Of a DNA stretch of 64,000 nucleotides, positions 18,526 through 26,921 are shown in pieces. Numbering within the stretch: the first letter of the stretch is position 1; every line of letters starts with the position of its first letter. The position numbers and the translations under genes are program-made. The stretch comes from Clostridia bacterium (GTDB taxonomy: Bacteria > Bacillota > Clostridia > Lachnospirales > Lachnospiraceae), in the NCBI GenBank assembly GCA_910575245.1, contig CAJTEN010000006.1, positions 1-64,000 on the forward strand, in the 5' to 3' direction. Under the pieces are notes generated by a model. It saw only the letters and a program-made list of their open reading frames with translations. It had not been told where the DNA came from and ran no database searches.

Positions 18526-18954
18526 TTATTTTTCAGCATTTTTAGCCATCTGCAGTATTACAGACTCAAAAATTTTCAAATGTTCTTCTGGTATCCCAAC
18601 AAACATACTGTGCATGTAATCAAAAACCCGCCTTACAATATCTTCCTGCATCTCTTTCGTTTTTTCTGTCAATACCAATTTTTTATAACGGCCATCCGAT
18701 TCCAGACTTTCCCGCCGCAGATACCCCCCTTGTTCCAGATTATTAATCAAACTGGTAACTGATGATCCTTTAATTCCCAAGAATTCTTCCAAATCTTTTG
18801 GAAAAATATCTCTCTGGACATTTTCCACAATAATGTAATGAAGAACAATCCCCTGAATACAGGTTAATGGTGAATCAGAAAAGTAGCTTGCGAAATGCCG
18901 TTGCATTTTCCGGTTCATTTTATCATACTGCTCCATCAATTTCTTTTCATCCAT
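18526..18954 (-). CDS. MarR family transcriptional regulator
   Basis: A 142-residue winged-helix protein. Residues 30-110 carry the MarR fold (LEEFLGIKGSSVTSLINNLEQGGYLRR as recognition helix, then ESDGRYKKLVLTEKTKEM as wing). The start at 18954 has GGGGG upstream; an in-frame TTG four codons earlier is less likely. Such proteins repress neighbouring pump genes until they bind a drug or phenolic ligand. The context, a MATE gene downstream and dyads in both leaders, fits that role. Confidence 0.88.
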   Translation of the reverse strand: MDEKKLMEQYDKMNRKMQRHFASYFSDSPLTCIQGIVLHYIIVENVQRDIFPKDLEEFLGIKGSSVTSLINNLEQGGYLRRESLESDGRYKKLVLTEKTKEMQEDIVRRVFDYMHSMFVGIPEEHLKIFESVILQMAKNAEK

Positions 18955-18968
18955 AACTGCCCCCAAAT

Positions 18969-19023
18969 AATTAAAATTCTATGCAATAAAGAGCATTATA
19001 CACCTCTGTTTGCCCAAAGTCAA
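18969..19023 (-). promoter_or_regulatory. marR promoter with operator-like dyad
   Basis: TTGACT (19023-19018), a 17-base spacer and TATAAT (19000-18995) form a near-consensus promoter. A weaker copy of the TAGA/TCTA dyad (AATTAAAATTCTAT, 18969-18982) lies just after the expected start of transcription, placed for autorepression. Confidence 0.65.
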
Positions 19024-19077
19024 TTATAAGGGGAGTCATTTCACATTTTTTAACAATCTGTAGTCCACTACTGTAAA

Positions 19078-19233
19078 TTACCATTTTGAATGCCATTGCA
19101 ATAAATCGTCCCTTCCGTCTTCTTTAAGCTTCTCAACTACATATTTGAGCCATTCTTCTGGTATTGGTATTTCACCAACTCTAGGTATTGCGTTCTGCCA
19201 TACATCTGCCGGCAAACCTCTCCCATTCCACAT
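19078..19233 (-). pseudogene. Small open frame, probably C-terminal scrap of a mobile-element protein
   Basis: A 51-codon frame (ATG at 19233) with coding-like composition, containing IPIPEEWLKYVVEKLKED and ending WHSKW. It has no ribosome site and other frames around it are also partly open, so it looks like the tail of a longer lost gene. The family is not recognised. It borders the mobile-element graveyard. Confidence 0.35.
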
Positions 19234-19276
19234 TCACAAATATGTTCAATAAAATAATGCGCCAACGCTTCCTACT

Positions 19277-19560
19277 TTGGAATCGATCTGTCGGACATTT
19301 GACATATTTTTTAATTTAAGGCTGCTAAAGATTTATAAAAAACTGAACCGCCAAAATGGGATTATCTTTGACGCAGAAAGAGAACGCAACGAGTTGGAAC
19401 TGGAATGTGACAGCTTGAAAAGACTTGTGAACTTTACCAAGAGAGGGGAACTGCAAAGCAGGATTGACCGCAAAAACGAAGAAATAGACATTCTGAAAGT
19501 TGGATTGTCGGGGATTGCCCAAAGCTACGGTTATCAGAATGTAATGAAAGGAATTTTCTT
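19277..19560 (+). pseudogene. Relaxase (MobA/MobL type) fragment
   Basis: Between about 19320 and 19550 the plus strand encodes a charged coiled-coil stretch (AERERNELELECDSLKRL, ELQSRIDRKNEEIDILK, GLSGIAQSYGYQNV). It resembles the C-terminal helical part of plasmid mobilisation relaxases from Firmicutes elements. The catalytic N-terminal domain is absent, and after YGYQNV the frame becomes random. This is a remnant. Confidence 0.5.
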
Positions 19561-19683
19561 ATGGGGAAACTTAATGTTGCTGGAACAGAGATACAGGATT
19601 TACAGATTGAGGAAGATGATTATATCTCTTTAACCTGTAATTCATCGTCACGGCTCAATCTCAAATATAGTGCGGTGTTATAA
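19561..19683 (+). pseudogene. KilA-N domain protein, N-terminal scrap
   Basis: The frame starts MGKLNVAGTEIQ and continues EEDDYISLT, which matches the opening of KilA-N DNA-binding proteins (usually MGKINVKGTE...DDYISLTDMA). After ISLT it runs into sequence that is the complement of a serine recombinase start, so a recombination junction lies near 19640. Only about 25 native residues remain. Confidence 0.55.
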
Positions 19684-19709
19684 ATCATTGTATTGTATGG
19701 TTGTTTCAC
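19620..19709 (-). pseudogene. Serine recombinase, N-terminal scrap
   Basis: A GTG at 19709 with AGGAGG 11 bases upstream starts a frame containing NTALYLRLSRDDEL, the canonical opening of Clostridia large serine recombinases with the catalytic Ser inside RLSRDDE. It stops after 29 residues at the junction with the KilA-N scrap. The rest of the gene is lost. Confidence 0.7.
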
Positions 19710-19743
19710 GGTTAAAAATCCTCCTTCTATAAAGAAACAACCC

Positions 19744-19786
19744 GCGCTTATACAATACACGCTAGTACAAGTATATCATAAGCGTG
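19744..19786. other. Imperfect dyad, possible attachment or operator site
   Basis: CGCTTATACAATAC and GTATATCATAAGCG face each other across about 15 bases, just upstream of the truncated recombinase start. Serine integrases often sit next to their own att site, so this may be a decayed att or a promoter/operator. Nothing decides between these. Confidence 0.35.
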
Positions 19787-20100
19787 GGGATATAGAGGTC
19801 TTCCTGCTCCCTCTGGTACTTTGGGAGAAGATTGTCTATGCTTGTGCCTGCAAGCGTGCCGAGTGCGTAATCCTCGTACAGCCTGCTTATGACTTTATCA
19901 ATCTCCTCAAGCCTTTTCCCTATGGTTCGCTTTTTCCCTTCAACCAAGCCGTAATCAACAGTACTGTTCACCTGTTGCTGTGCCATAACTTTGTCAAGGA
20001 CTGCCTGCTCGTCTGCAAGTTTTCTTTTGCCATCGTAAGGCAGGAATACAATTACATATATGATTTTTGGGTCAACTTTTTCTTGTAGTAACAAAATCAC
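19762..20100 (-). pseudogene. Serine recombinase, internal/C-terminal fragment
   Basis: The frame contains KRTIGKRLEEIDKVISRLYED and LLPKYQREQEDL, typical of the coiled-coil region of large serine recombinases (TndX/TnpX class). It lacks the catalytic resolvase domain. After REQEDL it turns into non-native YIPTLMIYLY. Together with the N-terminal scrap next to it, this marks the past presence of an integrative element. Confidence 0.65.
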
Positions 20101-20290
20101 TATAGTTCTTTTTCATAAAATACTGTTTCATGTAATTTTGTTCTATAACAATACACTCCTGTGTAACAGATATAAGAATAAATTATTGTGGTTCTTTGCC
20201 ATATTCCATGGCATAGCTATCAATTAGTGTATGGAATTCAATGTAAAGCAATACATATGTTTTTTCTCATTGAACTCAATATTTTTACCA

Positions 20291-21307
20291 TCAAAGATTA
20301 CATTTTATTATTATGACTGCCACTATCCCAATCGCAAAGGCATGTTTCTTCCAAGTCAGTTTCAGATACCCAACGAACTCACGGATAAAAGCATTTAACG
20401 TAAAGTACAACTTTGTTTTTGCGCCAAATCCCACACATCTTATTCCCTGCTGCTTTGCCAGTATTAACGCCCTGAACACATGATAGGCAGTTGTGACAAT
20501 AATAATTTGAGGCTTCCGTTTATTCATCAATTCCCTTGAGAAGCATAGATTTTCCTGTGTTGACACAGATTTTTGCTCCATGATAATTTTTTCCGTATCC
20601 ACGCCTTGACTGGCTGCATAAGCCGCCATCGCCTGGCTTTCCGGAATATCCTCTCCGGGGCCTTGCCCGCCGGACATAATCAATACGGCATTTGGATTAT
20701 AACGCAGCAATTCTATCCCCTTTTCAATCCTCGCTGCAAGCAATGGAGTGACCTTATCTCCAATAATCCCGGCTCCCAGCACAACAATATAATCTGCGTT
20801 TCTTTTCTTTTTCAGATGGAAAAGATTAAGCACCGCAGAAAGTGAATACATAGCCAGCAATGATAATACATATACTGCTGAAAAACTGATCATTTTATAA
20901 AGCACTGTCCCTAATCTATTCTTCCCTAAATTTCCAATCACCGGCCAGACTGCCAGATAGGTACACAGCAAAATGGAAAACAACATTGACAACAAATTTG
21001 CCGGCTTTATCCCCTCATGCCTGATAACCCTTATTCCTTCCACCAAAAACACAAGAATCAATACTGCCGGAAACGCTATAATACAGCCTACTGCCATAAT
21101 AAGCATAATGATCAATATTCCAATTACTAAATCATGCACTGCCAGCCATTCTGCATATTCAGATAAGGTAAAAAACAGAAAAACCGCCAGACACATCATC
21201 ATGAATAAAAATGCGGCTCCACTCCGCAATGTTCTGGATTCGTGCAGCATAATTCCTGCAAACACGCAGATTGAAACAAAAAATACAAAAAATGCTAACA
21301 GACACAT
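20291..21307 (-). CDS. YdcF/SanA-like DUF218 membrane protein
   Basis: A 338-residue protein with about five N-terminal hydrophobic segments (residues 1-165) and a C-terminal DUF218 domain (YIVVLGAGI, RIEKGIELLRYNP, LIMSGGQGPGED, TQENLCFSRELM, IIVTTAYHVFRALILA). DUF218 proteins such as SanA and ElyC are tied to envelope integrity, but their reaction is not settled. The ATG at 21307 has GGGAG upstream; an ATG four codons earlier is also possible. It follows module 2 on the map but is transcribed before the graveyard, with no clear operon partner. Confidence 0.82.
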   Translation of the reverse strand: MCLLAFFVFFVSICVFAGIMLHESRTLRSGAAFLFMMMCLAVFLFFTLSEYAEWLAVHDLVIGILIIMLIMAVGCIIAFPAVLILVFLVEGIRVIRHEGIKPANLLSMLFSILLCTYLAVWPVIGNLGKNRLGTVLYKMISFSAVYVLSLLAMYSLSAVLNLFHLKKKRNADYIVVLGAGIIGDKVTPLLAARIEKGIELLRYNPNAVLIMSGGQGPGEDIPESQAMAAYAASQGVDTEKIIMEQKSVSTQENLCFSRELMNKRKPQIIIVTTAYHVFRALILAKQQGIRCVGFGAKTKLYFTLNAFIREFVGYLKLTWKKHAFAIGIVAVIIIKCNL

Positions 21308-21469
21308 AACAGCTCCCATCCTTCAAAAAGGATAATATCATTACTTTATCCACAATAACCACTTCCCTGACACTGGCAAATCAATTTCTCTTCCTAATCT
21401 ATGCTTTGCTATTTCTGTCTGTAAAATATAATTCATTGCCAAATAAAGCTACCTCTTCTTTACCTTCTT

Positions 21470-21502
21470 CTGCTGCACGACAGCTTTTCCATCGTGCAGC
21501 AG
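21470..21502. terminator. Strong hairpin between module 2 and the ydcF-like gene
   Basis: CTGCTGCACGA and TCGTGCAGCAG form a perfect 11-bp stem with an 11-base loop, 20 bases past the module 2 permease stop. The T-run (ATTTTTAT) is on the plus-strand side, so as a minus-strand terminator it is atypical. Confidence 0.5.
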
Positions 21503-21522
21503 ATTTTTATCATTTATTCCTG

Positions 21523-23853
21523 TTACAATTCATTGATCGTTGCTGTAATCGGCATGTTTCTAATCCGCTTTGCAGGTGCATATACTGCTGCCGCGGCAGA
21601 AACTGTATCGAATACAACAATAATAGCAAGCAAAACGACCGGCAGGCTCCACTGGCTTCCAAAATACCGTGTAACCAGTTTCACATACAAAAAACGGCTT
21701 AGAACAATTCCGATACCACTGCCAACGATCAGACCGGAGACAGCGTAAGTAAAGGCTTCCGCAGCAATCATCCGGGTAAGCTGTTCCCCATCCATACCAA
21801 CCGCCCTCATAGCTCCATACTGCTTGATCCGGGCAGTTACACTCATAGAAATGCTGTTAACAATGTTAAATAATGTAATCATGGCAACGATTACCATAAA
21901 ACTATACAGCAGAAATTTTGCAGCCAGATAGGTATTGGCATCTTCCTGATTCCTTTGACGATGATCCTCAAAAATAACATTGCTTTCCGCAAGACTGTTG
22001 ATCTGTTTTACCGTTTCATCCGCAGCCTTGCTACTTAATTGTATCCCTATCATGCTGTAATTTTCTTCCCCCGTCAGTCGGGCAAACGTTTCCTGTGAGC
22101 AGATGATGCTGTATTCGCCAGGATACAGCCCACTGGATATGCCGCATACAACCTCGATCTCCTGTCCCGCTACCTGAATGATGTCTCCCACTTTGATCGG
22201 ATTATCTTTATTCAAAACTGTCATAACCTTGCCGCTGTCCCCATAGATCTTCGATATATTTCCCTGCACAAGGCTATCCTTTGCACAGTCCAACATATAC
22301 TCACTGTATGACGTTATATTGACATGATCGATCTCCTGTTGCGAAGAAGCAGCTGGGACATTCTCTATGTAGGAACTGCCCCAAATATGTTCTACACCGG
22401 TAATCCCGCTGACAGTATCACTTAAACTCTGATCCAGTACACGCTCATTTACATAGCCGGAAAGGGTAATATCCGGCTGCCATGACCGCATTGTGGGAAG
22501 CAGCTCATGCGCAAAATCCAACCCTACTGAAATACAAAGAAACAGTATAATACTGAGCGAAAAGCTGGCTGTCAATAAAAACCAGTTTTTCTTAGATGCT
22601 GTTGCATGGTGGATACCCAGTGTCCTTTCAACCTTTCTAATCTTCCGTTTTCTTGTATGGCGTACAGAAAGCGCCGTATCCGAATTTCCGGAAATCGCTG
22701 CCATCGGTGAAACTTTAGACGCACGTTTTGCAGGAGACTGCGCTGCCAGCAGGACAGTTACAATTCCAACCGTTGCCCCGCTGATCAGCCCGACAGGGCT
22801 TAAGGCAAATACCGGCATAGCTGCAAATTCACCGCTAATTCCATAACGTAAAAATGCACAAATCCCCCATTCAATTGCCGTACCTGTAATCAACCCAACA
22901 GGCACAGCCGTTTTGCACCAGTTTAACGCTTCCAGCCGCACATACCGAATAATCTGCTGGCGGCTTGCACCAATACAGCGCATCATTCCAAAAAATTTTG
23001 TCCGCTGCGCCACATTACTGTTCATACTGCTGGAAATCATCAATACGCCAGCCATTAATACTAAAACGAACAGGACTGCCGCTATTGCGTAAATATTCTT
23101 CATAGATTCTTTGCTGCTTTGTCCGGCAAGCCCCATAACTGCTGTATTTTCCGAAATATCTTCCTCCGGCAGATTATACTGCTGCCTGATTTCCGAGGTG
23201 ATACCGGATGCCTTTGACACATCCTGAAATTGAATATAACAACTTGGGGTAACCGGAATATTGTTTTGTTCCATGATCGAGATATACGCATCCCGCATCA
23301 TATATACAGCAACCAGATAGGTCTGCCCCTGATAAGTGTCAGCGTCATCCGACCCAAAACCGCATACCGTAAAATCCGTATCTCCCGAAGGTGTCCTTAC
23401 TGTCACATGATCGCCAATCTTTACATCTAACGCAAGGCGCGCATTGGAACTAAGCATAATGTCATTGTCACTCTGCGGCAGACTGCCTTCTTCCAGGGCA
23501 TTGACAAGCTCTGCCAGATAAATACTGTCAGCGCCGTATAATGCAGCTTTTTTCTCCCCGATATAGAAAGGCTTGTCTGCGTCCGTGTTAAATGTTTCCA
23601 ACCAGCCGACGGCGGCAACATCCGGGCGCTGGGCGATTTCTTCCGCTATGTCCTGAGAGATATTTTCCAACCGGATATGCCAGTTTCCATGTTTCTGCTG
23701 CAGCCCCTCACTTTGTGCCCGGATGAACATATCCGCCACACTAAAAATCGTAGTCACAAGCAGCACAGAAATAATAACACAGAAAATTGTCATACGGTTC
23801 TGGCGTTTCCGCACCTTTCCCGAAATAGACACAAGGCTTAAATAACTTTTCAT
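21523..23853 (-). CDS. Module 2 ABC permease, double-FtsX type
   Basis: A 776-residue permease. After the N-terminal helix (about 20-45) come an outside domain, an FtsX triplet of helices (about 255-380, with MRCIGASRQQIIRYVRLEAL), a central helix (about 425-450), a second outside domain and a final FtsX triplet (about 645-765, with MRAVGMDGEQLTRMIAAEAF). This is the duplicated MacB/LolC-like plan of Gram-positive peptide exporters, different from module 1. The ATG at 23853 overlaps the ATPase stop by 4 bp and has GGGGAGG upstream. Confidence 0.88.
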   Translation of the reverse strand: MKSYLSLVSISGKVRKRQNRMTIFCVIISVLLVTTIFSVADMFIRAQSEGLQQKHGNWHIRLENISQDIAEEIAQRPDVAAVGWLETFNTDADKPFYIGEKKAALYGADSIYLAELVNALEEGSLPQSDNDIMLSSNARLALDVKIGDHVTVRTPSGDTDFTVCGFGSDDADTYQGQTYLVAVYMMRDAYISIMEQNNIPVTPSCYIQFQDVSKASGITSEIRQQYNLPEEDISENTAVMGLAGQSSKESMKNIYAIAAVLFVLVLMAGVLMISSSMNSNVAQRTKFFGMMRCIGASRQQIIRYVRLEALNWCKTAVPVGLITGTAIEWGICAFLRYGISGEFAAMPVFALSPVGLISGATVGIVTVLLAAQSPAKRASKVSPMAAISGNSDTALSVRHTRKRKIRKVERTLGIHHATASKKNWFLLTASFSLSIILFLCISVGLDFAHELLPTMRSWQPDITLSGYVNERVLDQSLSDTVSGITGVEHIWGSSYIENVPAASSQQEIDHVNITSYSEYMLDCAKDSLVQGNISKIYGDSGKVMTVLNKDNPIKVGDIIQVAGQEIEVVCGISSGLYPGEYSIICSQETFARLTGEENYSMIGIQLSSKAADETVKQINSLAESNVIFEDHRQRNQEDANTYLAAKFLLYSFMVIVAMITLFNIVNSISMSVTARIKQYGAMRAVGMDGEQLTRMIAAEAFTYAVSGLIVGSGIGIVLSRFLYVKLVTRYFGSQWSLPVVLLAIIVVFDTVSAAAAVYAPAKRIRNMPITATINEL

Positions 23854-24533
23854 TCCCTGCACCTCCCCAAATCAGTAAGTTCTCCGTCTGATACCTGCAG
23901 GATACGGTCTGCCGTCTGTGCAATGCTGCGGCTGTGTGTAATCATAATAATTGTCTGCTCATACTTCTTTGACGCTTCTTTTAACAGTGTAATCACTTCG
24001 CTGGTATTCTGCGAGTCTAAATTTCCCGTCGGCTCATCTGCAAGTATTAAAGCCGGACGGGTAATCAGCGCACGCCCGATCGCCACTCTCTGCTGCTGTC
24101 CGCCGGACAGCTGGCTGGGCAGGTGTCTGCGCCGTTCTTTCAGATTCAGCACCGAAAGCAGTTCTTCTAAATACTTTGTGTCCGGCTTCTGGTAATCAAG
24201 CAGCACCGGGAAAACAATATTCTGCTCTACGGTCAGTTCCGGAATCAGGTTGAACGCCTGAAAGATAAAGCCAATATTTCTCCGTCTGAAAATGGTAAGC
24301 TTACGGTCATTCATGGAAAAAATTTCCTTTCCGCTGATGACTACCTCTCCGGATGTGGGCGTATCAAGCGCTCCTATCATATTCAGGAGCGTACTTTTCC
24401 CGGAACCGGATTCCCCCACAATCGCCACATACTCGCCTTTTGGAACGGAAAATGAAACTTTTTTTAATGCCTTTACGGCTGCTTCGCCGCTTCCGTATGT
24501 CTTACTGACATTACTGACTTCTAATAAATTCAT
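23850..24533 (-). CDS. Module 2 ABC ATPase (MacB/LolD-like)
   Basis: A 227-residue ATPase with Walker A GESGSGKST, Q-loop FIFQAFNLIPELTVEQN, signature LSGGQQQRVAIGRAL, Walker B LILADEPTGNLD and switch ITHS. The Q-loop and signature are of the class that drives FtsX permeases. It starts with AGAGGTG upstream and is coupled to the permease by a 4-bp overlap. Confidence 0.93.
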   Translation of the reverse strand: MNLLEVSNVSKTYGSGEAAVKALKKVSFSVPKGEYVAIVGESGSGKSTLLNMIGALDTPTSGEVVISGKEIFSMNDRKLTIFRRRNIGFIFQAFNLIPELTVEQNIVFPVLLDYQKPDTKYLEELLSVLNLKERRRHLPSQLSGGQQQRVAIGRALITRPALILADEPTGNLDSQNTSEVITLLKEASKKYEQTIIMITHSRSIAQTADRILQVSDGELTDLGRCRE

Positions 24534-24582
24534 TGTGTAAACACCTCTTTCTGTTTTGATAGCCCCAATATAACAGAGAAAT

Positions 24583-24610
24583 CCTACACCTATATTACAA
24601 TTACCCTACA
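24583..24610. promoter_or_regulatory. Triple 11-bp-spaced repeat upstream of the module 2 ABC genes
   Basis: CCTACA (24583-24588), ATTACA (24594-24599) and CCTACA (24605-24610) repeat at an exact 11-base step, one helical turn each, in the gap between kinase and ATPase genes. Tandem direct repeats at this pitch are the usual target of OmpR-family regulators, so this is the likely site for the module 2 response regulator. Confidence 0.55.
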
Positions 24611-25643
24611 ATTTTGTTGGAATCAAAAAATTTATCGTGAAAGAAGTTCCCATACCTAATGTGCTGTCAACTTCAATCGTCCCATTGTGAGCTTCTACGA
24701 TTGCTTTTGTCAAAGACAGCCCAAGGCCGATCCCCTGCGTGTCTTTCGAAAAGCGGCTTCTATAAAACCGCTTAAAAATATGGTGTAAATCTTCCGGACA
24801 GATGCCGAGGCCGTTGTCTTTCACGGTAATCTGGACAACAGACGCAAAAGACTTCCATTCAATACAGACGGAATCACCCTTTTTTGTATGGTCAAGGGCA
24901 TTCTTAACAAGATTGCTGATTGCTTCCATGATCCAGCTGCGGTCACATAAAAGCGTTGTCTCCCCATTTCCCGACAGACAAATTTCCTTTCCTTCCTGCC
25001 CGGCACGAAACAGGAAATGCTTTTTCACGCTTTCCACAATTTCCGATACATTTTCCGGAGACTTATCTAGCACAATCGTGCCTGCATCCAGTTTTGTAAT
25101 TTTCAATAGATTTTGCACAAGTCCTTCAATACGGTCAAGTTCCTGTTCGGAAAGTCTGGAAAACTCCTGAACTGCCCCCTGTCCTTCTGCTTCGCCCTGT
25201 ATCAGTCCGATATAAATATTCAGGGCAGCAAGCGGTGTCTTTAACTGGTGCGAAATATCAGATATGGTATTCTTCAGGAATTTCTTTGCGCTTTTTTCGT
25301 TGTCTGCATGGGCATTTAAGATAGCAACCAGGGAATTTACTTCATGGAACAATCTGTATAATTCGCCCTCATCATTACATTCAATCGTAACTTCCTTGTT
25401 GCCGGATATATATTCTTTAATCTGTAATATAGCGTTTTCCATGATTTTATGCTGCTGCCTGAAATACCCAAACAAAAGCGCCAGTATTGCAGCGCTCATC
25501 AGCAAAAAACAGGCTATTGTATAAACTGCTGCATTTCTGACTTCAAACACCATGAGCAAGGCCGCAATCAATGTAAAAAACAAAACGCACAGCAGAATAC
25601 CGCCAAAGAGCCATTTGATTTTCCGGTTTACCAATATTTTCAT
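24606..25643 (-). CDS. Module 2 sensor histidine kinase
   Basis: A 345-residue kinase with two helices near 12-32 and 36-58 and almost no outside loop. Then come a linker, the box ISDISHQLKTPLAALNIYI with the phospho-His, NLVKNALDH (N box), DNGLGI (G1) and GIGLGLSLTKAIVEAHNG (G2). With so little outside it may read the membrane or its ABC transporter. The ATG at 25643 follows GAGGTG and lies 8 bases past the response-regulator stop. Confidence 0.92.
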   Translation of the reverse strand: MKILVNRKIKWLFGGILLCVLFFTLIAALLMVFEVRNAAVYTIACFLLMSAAILALLFGYFRQQHKIMENAILQIKEYISGNKEVTIECNDEGELYRLFHEVNSLVAILNAHADNEKSAKKFLKNTISDISHQLKTPLAALNIYIGLIQGEAEGQGAVQEFSRLSEQELDRIEGLVQNLLKITKLDAGTIVLDKSPENVSEIVESVKKHFLFRAGQEGKEICLSGNGETTLLCDRSWIMEAISNLVKNALDHTKKGDSVCIEWKSFASVVQITVKDNGLGICPEDLHHIFKRFYRSRFSKDTQGIGLGLSLTKAIVEAHNGTIEVDSTLGMGTSFTINFLIPTKL

Positions 25644-25651
25644 CCTGCACC

Positions 25652-26338
25652 TCAATCCACAGTGTTCCATTTATACCCCATACCACGGATAGTAACGATC
25701 CGTTTCGGTTCTCCCGGATTATCCTCAATTTTTGTCCGAAGCCTGCGGATATATACTGTAAGGGAATTATTATCTATATAGCTTTCGTTACAGTCACACA
25801 ATCTGCTTAAAATCTGTTCTGAAGAAAGTATCTGGTCAGGGTTTTCCATAAACAGGCACAACAGTTTATACTCACTTGCTGTCAGTTCAACCAATTCTCC
25901 CCTTTTATATACTTCACCTTTTAAAAGCCGGATATTGATACCGCCTGAATTTAATTCTGTAACAGCAGTGTTAAAATTTTCACTCCTGCGGATCAGGGCG
26001 TTGATTCTCGAAAGGAACACTGCCAGCTTGAACGGTTTCGTGATATAATCGTCACCCCCGATATCAAGCCCCATGATAATATCTGTTTCTTCATCAGCGG
26101 CAGTGAGGAACATAATAGGCATTTTTGAGGTCTGCCTTATTTTTTTGCAGAAATCAAAACCGGAGCCGTCAGGAAGCGATACATCCAAAACAGCCAGATC
26201 ATATTCTTCCTTTTCCCACAATGCATCTGCCTCCAAAGTAGTGCGAGCAACCGTTATTTCATAGCCCTGCTTTTTTAAGGCAAAAGAAAGCCCGTTTATC
26301 AGGCCGGGATCGTCTTCCAGTAAAAACAACCGTTTCAT
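25652..26338 (-). CDS. Module 2 OmpR-family response regulator
   Basis: A 228-residue regulator: receiver with LLEDDPG, phospho-acceptor in LAVLDVSLPDGSG and Lys in ITKPFKLAVFLSR; winged helix at about 130-225 (VELTASEYKLLCLFMENPDQILS, in parts, then RIVTIRGMGYKW). It resembles VanR-like and BceR-like regulators of Clostridia. Its ATG overlaps the stop of the small helix-turn-helix gene by 4 bp, so the two are translated together. Confidence 0.93.
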   Translation of the reverse strand: MKRLFLLEDDPGLINGLSFALKKQGYEITVARTTLEADALWEKEEYDLAVLDVSLPDGSGFDFCKKIRQTSKMPIMFLTAADEETDIIMGLDIGGDDYITKPFKLAVFLSRINALIRRSENFNTAVTELNSGGINIRLLKGEVYKRGELVELTASEYKLLCLFMENPDQILSSEQILSRLCDCNESYIDNNSLTVYIRRLRTKIEDNPGEPKRIVTIRGMGYKWNTVD

Positions 26339-26526
26339 TTGCTCTCACCTTTCTTTCTTCCTTTTATTCTCCCATCCACCGGTTTTGGGGCATCTTTCGG
26401 AATCAGCCACATACGGCTGAATTTAGCCACTCCAGATATGCGCCCATCCTCACATAGCTTCTGTACCCGCCTTTCTGAAATACCCCATTTCTTTGCGGCT
26501 TCTGGCGCAGAAATATACTCAAACAT
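26335..26526 (-). CDS. Small MerR/excisionase-type helix-turn-helix protein
   Basis: A 63-residue basic protein. ISAPEAAKKWGISERRVQKLCEDGRI is a helix-turn-helix of the MerR/Xis (HTH_17) type, followed by WLIPKDAPKP, a wing seen in such proteins, and a Lys/Arg-rich tail. It is the first gene of module 2, has AGGAG 9 bases upstream and overlaps the response-regulator start. It may tune module 2 transcription; an excisionase role is unlikely because no integrase is adjacent. Confidence 0.82.
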   Translation of the reverse strand: MFEYISAPEAAKKWGISERRVQKLCEDGRISGVAKFSRMWLIPKDAPKPVDGRIKGRKKGESK

Positions 26527-26562
26527 TCTTACTCACTCCTTCTCAAATTTCTAACAGCTATA

Positions 26563-26591
26563 ATTATATGCGTCCAACCGAATAGTTTCAA
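26563..26591 (-). promoter_or_regulatory. Promoter of the module 2 operon
   Basis: TTGAAA (26591-26586), a 17-base spacer and TATAAT (26568-26563) lie 37 bases before the small HTH gene. Confidence 0.7.
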
Positions 26592-26921
26592 GTGTTTAAG
26601 GCAAGCATTGTGGGAAAATCCAATAGTTTAGATTTTTCCACAAATCCATACTTATGTAAAATCCAAACTTTTATGAAAATTACTTGATAATAGGAGATTC
26701 TTGTAGAAAAAAGTAAGGAGCAAAGATATAATATGCTGTCAGAAAGCACAAGTGCGCCGCCCGGACGGCATCCCATTTTCCTCATAATAGTGCAGCGATG
26801 CCAGCAATATAAAAAGAGGTTTACCCTGTAATTAGCCCTCATTTAACATCCTTCCGCGTCAGCTCCTTAATCTCGTCAGTAAACTCAGCCTTTGATTTAC
26901 TGCAGCTCACTGACCACTTTC
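26592..26921. other. Gap with no supported gene
   Basis: No gene is supported here. An 84-codon minus frame has no ribosome site and no family. On the minus strand just after the aldo/keto reductase stop there is a coding-looking tail, AEFTDEIKELTRKDVK followed by a stop near 26843; it may be a decayed gene end and is not assigned. Confidence 0.5.

Noticed and set aside
26588-26842. 84-codon minus-strand frame
   Set aside because: No ribosome site, odd composition rich in Cys and Trp and no family motif; it lies over the promoter region of module 2.
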